Shown piece by piece: positions 15,988-26,900 of a stretch of DNA of 55,440 bases. Every line of letters begins with the position of its first letter. Position 1 is the first letter of the stretch. Made by a program: the position numbers and the translations under genes. This DNA is from Propionibacteriaceae bacterium (GTDB lineage: Bacteria; Actinomycetota; Actinomycetes; Propionibacteriales; Propionibacteriaceae): assembly GCA_009780915.1 (NCBI GenBank), contig WQZD01000019.1:1-55440 (forward strand), in the 5' to 3' direction. Under the pieces are notes generated by a model. It searched no databases. It saw nothing but the letters and a program-made list of their open reading frames with translations, and was not told the DNA's origin.

Positions 15988-18900
15988 TCAGTGGCCTCCG
16001 CTCTTGGTCGTGTCAGTCCAGCCCACCACGTAGTCAGTGTCGTAGACCATGGTGGTGATCTTGGTGTCGCCGATGTACAGGTCGTCACCGTCAAGCTTGG
16101 TGACGACGAACTTCTTCGGGTCCCCTCCCAGGCCTGTGCCCAGCATCTTCGAGTACGCCTCCTTGGCCACCCAGAAGCGCATAGCGCCCGTGACGGTGTC
16201 GCTCATCGTGGCGAGGAGCGCCTTCTCGGATTCCGTGAGCACTCGGCTCCAGAACTCGGGGTCTTTGGGTGCGATCTTCTCCACGTCGACGCCCACAGGA
16301 TGGTCGCTGACAGCCGCGACGGCATTCGCGCCTGTGTGCGCGAGAGACACTTCGACCTCTTGGTCGAAGGGCAAGGATTCACGATACCGGACATACGGCT
16401 TCCCACGCTCGTCCTTGAGCAAGGACACCTCGATGGGATACAGCATGTGCTTGGGATCCTTCGTCACGAAAGATCGCACGCCGTCCTTCACCGCCACGCG
16501 GCCCGCCACGAAATTGATCACAGCATCCTCATTGGTCATCGCCAAGGCGCGGTACCTCTCTTCGGTGGTGAGATAGCGAAGGTAGGGGAAGTACCTGGCC
16601 GTGCCTTTGAGATCTTTCAGGGTGTACCAGTACACGCCCTCGGCGATCTCTTTCGCGACGAGGTCTCTGTCGGGGTGCATGATCACACGCCACATGTCGG
16701 TGTCCAGACCCGTGCGCTGGTTCACCCAGCTACGAGCGATCGCCCATGCCCGGCCATCGCGCAGGTACGCCAAGTCGGCCGTGATGAACATGTCGTTCAG
16801 CTGACGGATGACGCAATAGGCGTCGAAAATCCCCTCCTGGTCGCGGAAGTCCTGATAGAAGGTGAGCGACCGGAGCCGGACTGGGAAGGAGACCTTGTTC
16901 GAGTCTTCGTAGAGGTGAAGGTAGAGACCGATCATCTGGCCGCTCTGGTCCAGCATCGATCCCTTCCCTTCGCGCTTGGTCACGACGTTCTGGAATCCAT
17001 ACTTGGTGAATCTCTTCGACTCGATGAGGGACCAATACCGCTGCCTGTGGAAGGAGTACTCCGTGTATTGGTAGTCGGCAGGGATAGGCTCCATGACATC
17101 GGGTCCCAAATCCTTGATCAACTGCTCGATGAACTCGACAGGAGGTTCCGCGAACTCCTCCCCCAACGTGACGTCCATCTGGATGAATCCCGCGATGGAG
17201 AGGGAGACGGTGAAGTCGGATTTCCAGAACCCCTTCACGGTCTCGTGGAACGGCTCATTGAGCGGGATGAAGCTCATCGCGATCAACGGACCGATCTGCA
17301 GGACCTTCAGGTCCGGAACCTGCGCCTGCGCGATCTCCGCCATCAGCTCGATGGTCATCGTCAGTGGAACGACCGGATAATTGTCGTCCTTGTACGGCCA
17401 GTCATCGGGCTGCCGGACGACGGAGTGGTCGGCGACATACGGATGAGTCTCAAGGCTGAGGTCGATGGGGACTTCGAAGCGGGTCCCAGCACGCCTGACG
17501 AAGGACTGGGTCGACGGGCGAGCAGCAGGAGCCTGGGTCGACACCGCAGGAGCGGACGGGGCCTTGGCGGTCTCGACAGGAGTCGTCAGCGTCGGAGTCC
17601 CAGCAGTCTGCGACGATTGCGTCGTCGTGGGCGCCGCTGGCGCCACCGTCTCGGGCACGGCTGGCGCCACCGTCTCGGGCACGGCTGGCGCCACCGTCGG
17701 GGGCTGCGTCGACGGCGCCATCGCCACGGGTGCCACAGGCGCCATCGTCGCCACGGGAGCCACAGGGGCCACGGGGGCAACCGGCGCCATCGTGGATGCC
17801 ATCGGCGTCATGGGCGCCATGGGCGGCATGGGTGTGGCAGGCGCCGCAGAGTTGGTGAAGCCCGTCGGCACACCGCCTGGCCCGGGCAGAGGAACCGAGA
17901 CCGGCGCCGCCACAGGGGTGGGCCACGTATCGTACCTGGTGAATCCCCGTCGAGGAATCCCCCAGGAGTTCACGGGCATGGGCCCCGGCATGGGTGATGC
18001 CACGCTGGCCGCCTTCATGAGCGCCTGACGCTCCACATCGAACTGGGCCGCCATGGCTTGACGCTCCGAATCGAACTGCGTCGACAGGGTCTCGCGCTCG
18101 GCTTCCAAGCGATCGGCCATCTCCTTCTCAGCAGCCTGGGAGGCGACCGCCTCTTTCGTCGCGACGTACTCCCCCATGACCTCGTCCAAGGTGTCCAGAT
18201 TGGTCCGCAGCAAAGATCCCTTAGGGAGGAAGTAGATACTCTTGAACTTCTGATACCCCAGCGGCATGCCCATGAACGTCAGATCGGCAGGCCCCCCCAT
18301 GATGTACATGAGGGCATGGACACGACGCATTTGGTCGATGGAATCCCGCAGTGGCGTGACAGAGGCGATCGCCGCGAAATCCTGTCCCTCCAAGATGTCA
18401 TCCACGAAGTTCGGCAACGATCCGACCCCCACCTGGATGAAGACCCGGGCCTGGCTCTCTTTGTACATCTTCTCAATCGTCTGTCGGAACATGATCGGTT
18501 TGAAGAGCACGCCCGCTACGATATCGTCGACGACCGACTCTTGCCGGTCATCGACCTGGGATATCGACGTGGATGACCAGATCGGCTTCTTCGCCGGGTG
18601 GACGACGAGCGTGCCATTCACCGTCTCCGAGAAGTGCGTCACCGACTCCGCGTAGGGGGTGTGGATCACGCTGTTGAAGCCCAAGATGTGATACTGGATC
18701 GACGCCGCCGACAATCCCTGAGTGAAACGACGCAACGGCTCCTCGCCGAAGACGCAGAATGTGCATTGCTTAGGGCAATTGTCCGTGATGAGGGTGATGT
18801 CGCCCACCGACACGACGAGGTCATTGATCTTCTCCGATTGGGAGTCACCGAAGACGGCGACGTAGGAACAGTCGGGAATCGCATTGAGCTTGTCGACGTC

Positions 18901-20889
18901 CACCAGGGAGGCGGGATCTCGACCGAAGTCCCCGGATATCGAGTCGAAAGAGTCATCCAGGATGCCCTCGGCCCTGGCGGCATGCCACTGGCCGACGCTG
19001 TGACCGACGTAGTAGTCCGCCTCGATTCCGGTCTTCTCCAACGCGGCATGGACCTGCATGGAGGTCGCGAAATGGTCGACCGCCTGCCTCGCCGATTCGT
19101 CATCTGCGGGGTATTCCACCCATTCCACATTCAACTCGTCTGTGATCGAGTCGTGCTCCACGCCGCCTGTCGTGTCCCACCCGGGGAACATGAAGACAAC
19201 CTTGCCACCCTGGCTGATCAATGGCTTGTCGGTGTACCAGATGTCATTGCGACCCAACCATGGCTTTCCCTCTTCCACGATCTTGGCGGCGAGCTGGAAC
19301 CGCTCCTCAGACGGGGAAAAGATCACCAAGCGGTGAGAATCTCCAGGCCGACCGATCAGCGGATTCACCTGATTGGTGAAACACTCTTCTTTTATCCTCG
19401 ACAGCAGTCCTTCGCGGGTGGGCGCCGCGATGGCGATGGCGCTCGCCATGGAGAACCGCCTCCTGTCAGCCCTGTACCGTCTCGCTTGGTCCTCCGGCTC
19501 GTGATAACCCGTCATGACGGCATGGCAATTGATTCCACCGAACCCGAAGGAGTCCACGGCGGCGACGAGCGGCATCTCGGACTCGTCCCAATCGATGAGG
19601 GTCTGAGCTGGCTCGAATCGTGAGTCGTCCATCTGCTTCAAGGGTTTCTCGCAGTGCAGGGTCGGTGGTATCTGCCGGTGGTACAGAGACAACGCGGTCT
19701 TGATCAGCCCCATCGTTCCCGCGGCCGGCATGAGGTGTCCGATGTTCGACTTCACAGAACCCAGATAGGCCTTGCGCACAGAGCTGTCTCCGAACACGCG
19801 CGTCAGCGCCTCCAACTCCGTGGCGTCTCCCACGACCGTGCCCGTGCCATGGGTCTCCACATAGGTCACCTGATGGGGGTCCATCTGGGCTTTCTCCCAT
19901 GCCGCCGTCAAGACGCGGACCTGTCCGTTCACATCGGTGAGGAAGACCGAATGCCCGCCGCCGTCCGATCCGGAGGCCGTCCCCTCGATCACGGCATAGA
20001 TGCGGTCATTGTCCTCCAGCGCACGCTCCAGACTCTTGACCACCAAGAACCCACCGCCTTGGCCGATCAGAAGACCATCGGCGTCTTGGCTGAACGGAGA
20101 CGTCTGACCCGACCGTGACATCGCGCCCATGAGGTTGAACGCGCTCCAGAACACGGACGACTGCGGGGGATGCAGGGCGCCGACCACGACGACATCCGAC
20201 TGGCCGGTCTGCAGCAAGGAGATGCCCTGGTCGAGAGCGACGATCCCACTGGCGCACGCCGCGTCGACCGTGTACGCCGGCCCATGCATGTCGAACTGGT
20301 TGGCCACCATGGAGGCCACGAGGTTCGGGATCATGGCAGTCATCGTGTCGCCCTGGTAGCGTCCATAGGAGGCCTGGTACGCCTTCTTGATCCGCACCAA
20401 GTCCTCGTCGGGCATGTCGGGCAAGGCGTTCTTCAGCAGTTTCGTCATCTCCAGGGCCAGGCGGACGACCGCAGCCCCGCGCAACTGGGCCTCACTCGAG
20501 AAGTTCCCGCGTCCGATGATGACCGAGGCCTTGTCGAGGGACACGCCATTGTCAGGTATCCCCGCATCGTTGAGCGCTGCCTCGACAAGGAGCAGCGAGA
20601 TCATCTGATCCGGGTCCAACCCTTCGGCGGCCAGTGGAAGGATCCCGAAACGCACCGGGTCGACCATCGCCCGGTCCGTGAATCCTCCACGATCGCAATA
20701 GAACACATCGGGCTGGAGATTGTCTTTGGCGCCGAAGTAGAACGGTTCGATGACATTCTCAGGGCAATGGGTGATGGAATCCACTCCCCCGGAGAGATTT
20801 CTCCAGAACTCTCGTAGATCCTTGGCGCCGGGGCAATACACCGACATTCCGACAATGGCAGTCTCAAAGACCTTCTTTTTCGCAGGCAT
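15988..20889 (-). CDS. Iterative type I synthase B: KS - AT-like - DH - PPTase
   Basis: 1,633 residues. The KS (about 8-460) has an intact triad: Cys212 in VDAACASGI, His347 in ETHGTGT and His385 in SNIGHL. An AT-like region (about 545-870) has GHSVGQ with Ser631, but FPGQG is replaced by FPGWDTT and the usual (A/S)FH motif by VIHTP, so it may be inactive or have another role. A coiled coil (~905-955) and a Met/Pro/Ala-rich linker (~960-1140) follow. A hotdog DH begins with His1149/His1155 in HPYVADH. The end (~1430-1633) is an Sfp-type phosphopantetheinyl transferase: Asp1535 and Glu1537 in GVDVEKI, then WVAKEAYSK. There is no KR or internal ACP. DH-PPTase order recalls enediyne PKSE; the rest recalls PfaC-like subunits. 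It starts 26 bp after synthase A, with GAGGGAAAG before the ATG. Confidence 0.92.
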   Translation of the reverse strand: MPAKKKVFETAIVGMSVYCPGAKDLREFWRNLSGGVDSITHCPENVIEPFYFGAKDNLQPDVFYCDRGGFTDRAMVDPVRFGILPLAAEGLDPDQMISLLLVEAALNDAGIPDNGVSLDKASVIIGRGNFSSEAQLRGAAVVRLALEMTKLLKNALPDMPDEDLVRIKKAYQASYGRYQGDTMTAMIPNLVASMVANQFDMHGPAYTVDAACASGIVALDQGISLLQTGQSDVVVVGALHPPQSSVFWSAFNLMGAMSRSGQTSPFSQDADGLLIGQGGGFLVVKSLERALEDNDRIYAVIEGTASGSDGGGHSVFLTDVNGQVRVLTAAWEKAQMDPHQVTYVETHGTGTVVGDATELEALTRVFGDSSVRKAYLGSVKSNIGHLMPAAGTMGLIKTALSLYHRQIPPTLHCEKPLKQMDDSRFEPAQTLIDWDESEMPLVAAVDSFGFGGINCHAVMTGYHEPEDQARRYRADRRRFSMASAIAIAAPTREGLLSRIKEECFTNQVNPLIGRPGDSHRLVIFSPSEERFQLAAKIVEEGKPWLGRNDIWYTDKPLISQGGKVVFMFPGWDTTGGVEHDSITDELNVEWVEYPADDESARQAVDHFATSMQVHAALEKTGIEADYYVGHSVGQWHAARAEGILDDSFDSISGDFGRDPASLVDVDKLNAIPDCSYVAVFGDSQSEKINDLVVSVGDITLITDNCPKQCTFCVFGEEPLRRFTQGLSAASIQYHILGFNSVIHTPYAESVTHFSETVNGTLVVHPAKKPIWSSTSISQVDDRQESVVDDIVAGVLFKPIMFRQTIEKMYKESQARVFIQVGVGSLPNFVDDILEGQDFAAIASVTPLRDSIDQMRRVHALMYIMGGPADLTFMGMPLGYQKFKSIYFLPKGSLLRTNLDTLDEVMGEYVATKEAVASQAAEKEMADRLEAERETLSTQFDSERQAMAAQFDVERQALMKAASVASPMPGPMPVNSWGIPRRGFTRYDTWPTPVAAPVSVPLPGPGGVPTGFTNSAAPATPMPPMAPMTPMASTMAPVAPVAPVAPVATMAPVAPVAMAPSTQPPTVAPAVPETVAPAVPETVAPAAPTTTQSSQTAGTPTLTTPVETAKAPSAPAVSTQAPAARPSTQSFVRRAGTRFEVPIDLSLETHPYVADHSVVRQPDDWPYKDDNYPVVPLTMTIELMAEIAQAQVPDLKVLQIGPLIAMSFIPLNEPFHETVKGFWKSDFTVSLSIAGFIQMDVTLGEEFAEPPVEFIEQLIKDLGPDVMEPIPADYQYTEYSFHRQRYWSLIESKRFTKYGFQNVVTKREGKGSMLDQSGQMIGLYLHLYEDSNKVSFPVRLRSLTFYQDFRDQEGIFDAYCVIRQLNDMFITADLAYLRDGRAWAIARSWVNQRTGLDTDMWRVIMHPDRDLVAKEIAEGVYWYTLKDLKGTARYFPYLRYLTTEERYRALAMTNEDAVINFVAGRVAVKDGVRSFVTKDPKHMLYPIEVSLLKDERGKPYVRYRESLPFDQEVEVSLAHTGANAVAAVSDHPVGVDVEKIAPKDPEFWSRVLTESEKALLATMSDTVTGAMRFWVAKEAYSKMLGTGLGGDPKKFVVTKLDGDDLYIGDTKITTMVYDTDYVVGWTDTTKSGGH

Positions 20890-20915
20890 CTCTTTCCCTC
20901 TTCGTCATTCGTCGC

Positions 20916-23900
20916 TCAGCCAAGCGCGGACAAGGTTTTATCCACAATGGAATTGATCTGGACGTCATTGCCCCCGAGCATCATGACCTGTGGCTCGTGC
21001 CCCTCCATCAGCTCGTTCATGAAGACCTCTCCACCGCTGTCGAGGGGCAAGAGGGTGAACCCGCGCCGGCCCATCTCCGCCTCGAGCGTGGGAGAGACCA
21101 TCCCGGCTCCCTTCCAGCCTCCGAACGCGAAGCTGACGACTCGCAGACTGTCGGACTGCATGGACAGGATTTCGGCGGCCATGTCGAGGGCGTCGTTCCC
21201 GGCGGCATAGTCGGTCTGCCCCCGGTTTCCGAGAGACCCTGACACGGAGGTGAAGAAGACCATGAGTTTGCCGGCCTTGCCGATCTGGGCGATCACGGGC
21301 AAGGGCGCCACCTTGGTGGAATACACCTTCTCGAAGGACTCCCATGACTTGTCGCGGAAGAGCTTGTCGTCGAGGACTCCAGCCGCGTGGACCAGACCAT
21401 CGACGTGCCCCTTCTCTGTGATGAGCCTGTCGACCAACGCGTGCAGGGCGGTCGGATCGCACACGTCGACACACTCGTAGGAACATGTGGCGCCTGTGGC
21501 CGCGATGCTCGCCAGAGCGTTCTCGATGCTGATGGCCTTCATGACGAGCCCCACCTTGGCGATGATCTGTTTCAGGTCGTTCATGTGCTCGCTCTGGATC
21601 AGGTACTTCTGCACCTCGTCTCGCGTGTGAAGACCCTCGTACTTCTGTGCCATGGCTGGGTTTCGCTCAGTACGGCCGACGAGGACGTAGTGGCACGGCA
21701 TCTGCGACGCCATCCTCTGCATGAGGTGCGTCGAGATGCCCTGGGCGCCTCCGAGCCAGATGACGACCGAGGACTCGTCCAATCCCGCCCACGGGGTCGC
21801 GTCGGAATGCTCCTCGATCATCTGCTTGTACCGGAACCTCTTGCCGTGATCGTACGTCACGTCGGGGCGCATAGCGGGATCCATGACCTCCCTCAGGATC
21901 ACATCGGGAGCGGTCTCGTCGAACGGCGTCAGGACGGTGCAGACCTTCCATTGGATGCCCGGGTATTCATGGGCCATGCTCTTGATGAATCCACGGAATC
22001 CTTGGAGGGCGGAGAAGTCGGTCGTGTCCGGCTCGGCGAGGATCCGTCCGGCGCTGTCGTCGAAGACGCCCACATAGTCGATGACAGACAAGTCGGCGCC
22101 CTTGAGGAGGGTGAACAACTCCTTCATCCCCCAGACCTCGTCGTCGGCGACGAACACTACGGTGTCGGATTCGGTCAGCGAGTCTCCGGGCTTCAAAACC
22201 TTCGCCGTCGCCCCTTCAGCGGTGAGCCGCTCGCAGATCCCCTGGGCGAAACGCCCCGAGGTCACGGCCACGGAATGCCCGTCCAGGCTGCGACTCTCGT
22301 CCGAGAACGGGATCTCATGGCTACGCCACACCAGGCGCGTGATGGGGACCTCCCCCTCGGCCGCGTTCGCTGGGGACGCCGAGACGTCTTCCGCTGGTGT
22401 CTCCTCGGCCACGGACGCCTGCTCGACTCGACTCGGCGCCGCCTCGACCTGCGACGAGGGTTGATCACTCTCAGACGCCGTCTCGACCGGCGCGCTCGCA
22501 GCAGCGTTCGGATCGTCGATCGACTGGAGGAAGTCCACCATCATCCTCAGCGTCTTGATGGTGGCGAGCGTCTCCAGGACGGCGTCGGCGGCGTCGGCGT
22601 CGACCTCGGAGTCAGTGGGCAGCGCCACCTTCTCCTCCAAGGCGCCGATGATCTCCAGGCGCTTGATCGAGTCGATGCTCAGGTCGGCCTCCAGATCCAT
22701 GTCCAAGCCCATCATCTCGGGCGGGTACCCTGTCTTCTCGGCGACCAGATCCAAGATGATTTGCGTGAGTTGATCCTTGGTCAAGTCGGTGAGCTGTGGC
22801 AGGACGCTGGCCGACGAGGGGCCGACGGAGTCGTCTGGCTGCTCCACGGGGGCCTGAAGATCCGGCGCCAGCTGCGCGACCGCCGACGTGACATCCTCCG
22901 CCACGACCTCAGGCGCGACAGCCGCCACGGTCGGCGCAGCCGGTGGCATCGGCGTCGGCTGAGCGACGGGCGTGGCCGTCGGCATCGCCGCCATGGGCTG
23001 GTACGCCTCGGCTGGCATCGGGGCCACGGGCGCCATGGGGGGCATCGTCGGCATCGGCTGCGGCGGCGCCATGTACGCCGTGGGCGCCATCGTCGGCATG
23101 GGTGTCATATACGCCATCGGCGCCATGGGCATCATCGGCGCCATCTGGGCGGCGCCGCCCATCATGGGCATCGAGTACTGACCTTGCCCATATGCCATGC
23201 TGGCGAGAACGATGTCGCGCTGGTCGTCGAGCATGACGCGCAGATTCTGCAAGTAGGTGTAGACCAACTGGTTCTGTGGCGTGGGCATCAACGGCTGTGC
23301 CACGGCGACGGGCGGCGGAACCAGCTCGGTCGTCGGATGGGCCGATGGGGCGGGTGTTTCTGACATGTTGTCTTCTCCTTGGTCAGTTCGTGAAGTGTCC
23401 GGATAGTATGACCGTGTTTCGATTATGAGATGTTGTTCTCCCTGGTCACGCCATTGCGCGATCGGGATCGCCTCTTTGCCGTCCACCAACCACGTGGTGG
23501 AGGCGGTGGCGTATTGGGCGGGCGTGTCGAGGTTCAGCGCGGTGACGTGCCTACCCGAGAAGAGCCTCCCGGCGTCGATCGTCCGACCCGACGCGACCAG
23601 CTGCGCCAGGCCACGCAAGAAGGTGCGCATACCGTGCTCCCCCGTGTCTTGGGTGGGCACCGTGACGATGTCCGAGGGCAGCGTGGCGCCAGCCAGACCG
23701 ATGAGCGCAGTGCCCGGGCCAGCCTCGATGAAGACGCGCACGCCGTCGTCGTACATCGCGTGCAACTCGTCGGTGAACCGGACCGGACGGACCAGGTGTT
23801 CGCACAGCCGCTCTTTGATGGCGGCTTCGTCCGTCGGGTACGGCTTGGCGGTCGTGTTCGACCACACCGCCAGTCGTGGTTCCTGAAGATCGACATGCTC

Positions 23901-26900
23901 CAGGGAGCCGGCGAAGGCGCGGTCAGCCCCCTCCAACAGCGGACTGTGGAAGGCGCACGCCACATCCAGTCGTGTGGCCCGTATCCTCCTGTTCTTGCAC
24001 TCGACGACCAGCGCGTCGATGGCCGGAGTCGTGCCGCCCACCACCGTCTGGTTCGTGGCGTTGAAGTTGACGGGCCACAGGTCCTTGTGCCCGGTCAACA
24101 GCTCTTCCACATCCCGTTGAGGCAGGGTCAGGGCAGCCATGGCGCCCGGATCCTCTCCGACACGCGACAGGATGGCCTCGGCACGGGCCCTGGACAGACC
24201 CACGAGATCCGTCGAGGAGATGGCCCCCGCGTACGCCAAGGCCGGCAACTCGCCATAACTGTGCCCAGCGACAGCGTCGGGCTCGATCCCACACCACGTC
24301 AGCAACTGGGCGACGGCCGAGTCCACGATCCCCAGGATAGGCTGCGCGTTTCTCGTGTCGGTGATGGCCTGGGCTTGCTCGTTGCGAGCTTCTTGCGTGA
24401 ACACCGTCTGCGGGAAGAGGATCTGGGCGTAGTCGGGGTGGAGCGCCAAGGGTTCCCGCAGGAAGGGGAACATGACGAACAGGTCCCGAGCCATGTTGAC
24501 CTTCTGGCTGCCTTGTCCTGGGAAGAGGAAACTGACCTTCCCTGGGACCGGGTCGCGGTAGAAGACGCCGGGGACCTTGTCGCCCTGCTGGACATGCTCG
24601 ATGGCCTCGAGCAGGGCCGCCCACGACTCGGACACGATGCACACCTGCACCGGCTTGTCCGACTCGGTCGCCAATGAATAGGCCACGTCGCGCAGATGGA
24701 TCTCATGATTGACCGCCCACAGTTCCGTGACGCCACGCAGGCGCTGGCGAGCGTCGTCCAAGGAATCTCCGCGCACGAGGAAGAGCTCGCACGGCCACAC
24801 GGCAGCGGTTTGCTCGGGGGGTGTGGGCACATAGTTCTCGACGATCGCGTGGAAGTTCGAGCCGCCGAATCCGAACCCGGAGACTCCCGCGATCCGGCGC
24901 TGGTCTGTCCAGACGCCTGCGTGGCCATTCGCGTTGAACGAGAAGGGGGTCACGCCGGCGTGGTACGAGTGCACAGGCTTCTCCAGGTGCAACGTCGGCG
25001 GGATCACGCCGTGGCGCACGGCGAGTGTGGCCCGGATCAACCCAGCCACGCCGGCCGTGCACTTCGTGTGCCCGATCTGGGTCTTCACGGAGCCGATCCA
25101 GGTCTGGCCGGGAAGGGCGCCCGCGTCGAGCATGACCCGCGACAGGGCGGTCAACTCCGTGCGGTCGCCGACCGCCGTGCCCGTCCCGTGGGCTTCCACG
25201 AGACCGACTTCGCTGGGGAGGATCCCAGCCATCTGATAGGCACGCTTGAGCGCTTTGACCTGTCCGGACATGTTCGGGGCGGTCAAGCCCAAGGAGCGCC
25301 CGTCCGAGGATCCCTCGACGCCACGGATGACCCCGTAGATCTTGTCCTGGTCGCGCTCGGCGTCAGACAGACGCTTCATGATGATGGCGGCCACGCCTTC
25401 CCCGAGGGCCAGCCCGTCCCCCGACTCGTCGAACGTGGCGCAGAACCCTCGTGGCGACAGGGCGTGCGTCCCCGAGAACCACACGTAGTCCAAGATGCTG
25501 TTGTGCATGTCGGCCCCTCCGCAGATCACCATGGAGGAGCGGCCAGACCACAGTTCCTGGCATGCGACGTCCACGGCTGCGAGAGAGGACGCGCAGGCCG
25601 CGTCGACGACGTAGTTGCGCCCGCCACAATTCAGTCGATTCGCGATACGACCGGCGATGACGTTCGACAGGACCCCGGGGAAGGAGTCCTCGTCCACGAC
25701 GGACAACTCCTCGGCGATGTCCTCGGGAACTAGCCCGAACAACGACCGCAAGCCGGTGCGCAGACCGTAAATGGCTGACAGCTCTCCCATCGCTTCCGCG
25801 GCGAAGATCACCGACGTGTCGGGCAGTCCCTCCTTGATCGAGTCCGCGTACCCGGCATCACTCAAGGCCCGCTTCGCCACGAGAAGACCGACCAATTGGA
25901 CCGGCTCGATGGAGTTCAGCGACGCCGGCGGTATTCCGAACTCCATGGGATCGAAGGCGACACCGCTCAAGAACGCTCCCCATTTCGAGGTGACGTGGTC
26001 GGTGTCAGTCGTGTCGGGTCGATAGAAGATCGCGGGGTCCCAGCGATATCGCGGCACCTCGGTGACGCAGTCGCGTCCGGTGAGGGTGTTGCTCCAGTAC
26101 TCGTCGATGTCGTGAGCGTCGGGGAAGACTCCTGCCATGCCGATGATGGCGATGGGCTCCCTGCTCAGATCGGCGAAGGACTCCGTCTCGTCACCGTCTG
26201 GCGAGGGATTGTCGAGATCGACGACAGGCGGCAAGGCGCGGACCAACTCCTCGGCCTGGACGCTCACAGCCTCGTGCAACTGCGCCATGGTCTGTGGTTG
26301 ACGCAGCAGGGGCGTGACGGAGCCCGCCATGTACAATCCGTCGCTGAGCTGCCCTGTCGGGTCGACGTCGACCAATTCCCGCGTCTCGCCTCGACGCATC
26401 CGTCCCTTGGTGGCGAGCCGGGCTCGTCCGAGGTTGAGGTCTTCCAGCATGAGCCTCTTGTCCAGGGCTTCCACGTCCAGCGCCTCGACCCGTGCCTTCT
26501 CCTTCTGGAAGAAGTCCACGAAGGCGGTGGGAAGGGCTCGGGTCTCCTGGCCTGGGGCAGACTCCAAGAGCACGGTGTGATCCGACTCGGCGAGCAGATC
26601 CTGGAAGGTTCGCGTGATGGCGCCCGAGGTCACCGCCTCGGTCGTCATGAGATAGGCGGAGCCCATCTGGACCCCGACATCGACTCCCCGCGCGGCGAGA
26701 GAGGCCGCCATGATGGCGACGAAAGCCGCCGAGAAGGAATCATGGATGCCCCCAGCGAACACAGCCGTGACGATGGACGGATCGTCCAGATCCAGCAGGT
26801 GCATGATCTGCTTCTCCCACAGGATCGTCGAGTACAAGGACCCGACGTGGCCACCCGACTCACGTCCTTCGAAGATGACGGACCGCACGCCCTCTTTGAT

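Noticed and set aside
15973-17997. 674-codon plus-strand frame opposite synthase B
   Set aside because: Composition typical of antisense GC-rich DNA; the minus strand encodes clear DH and PPTase motifs.
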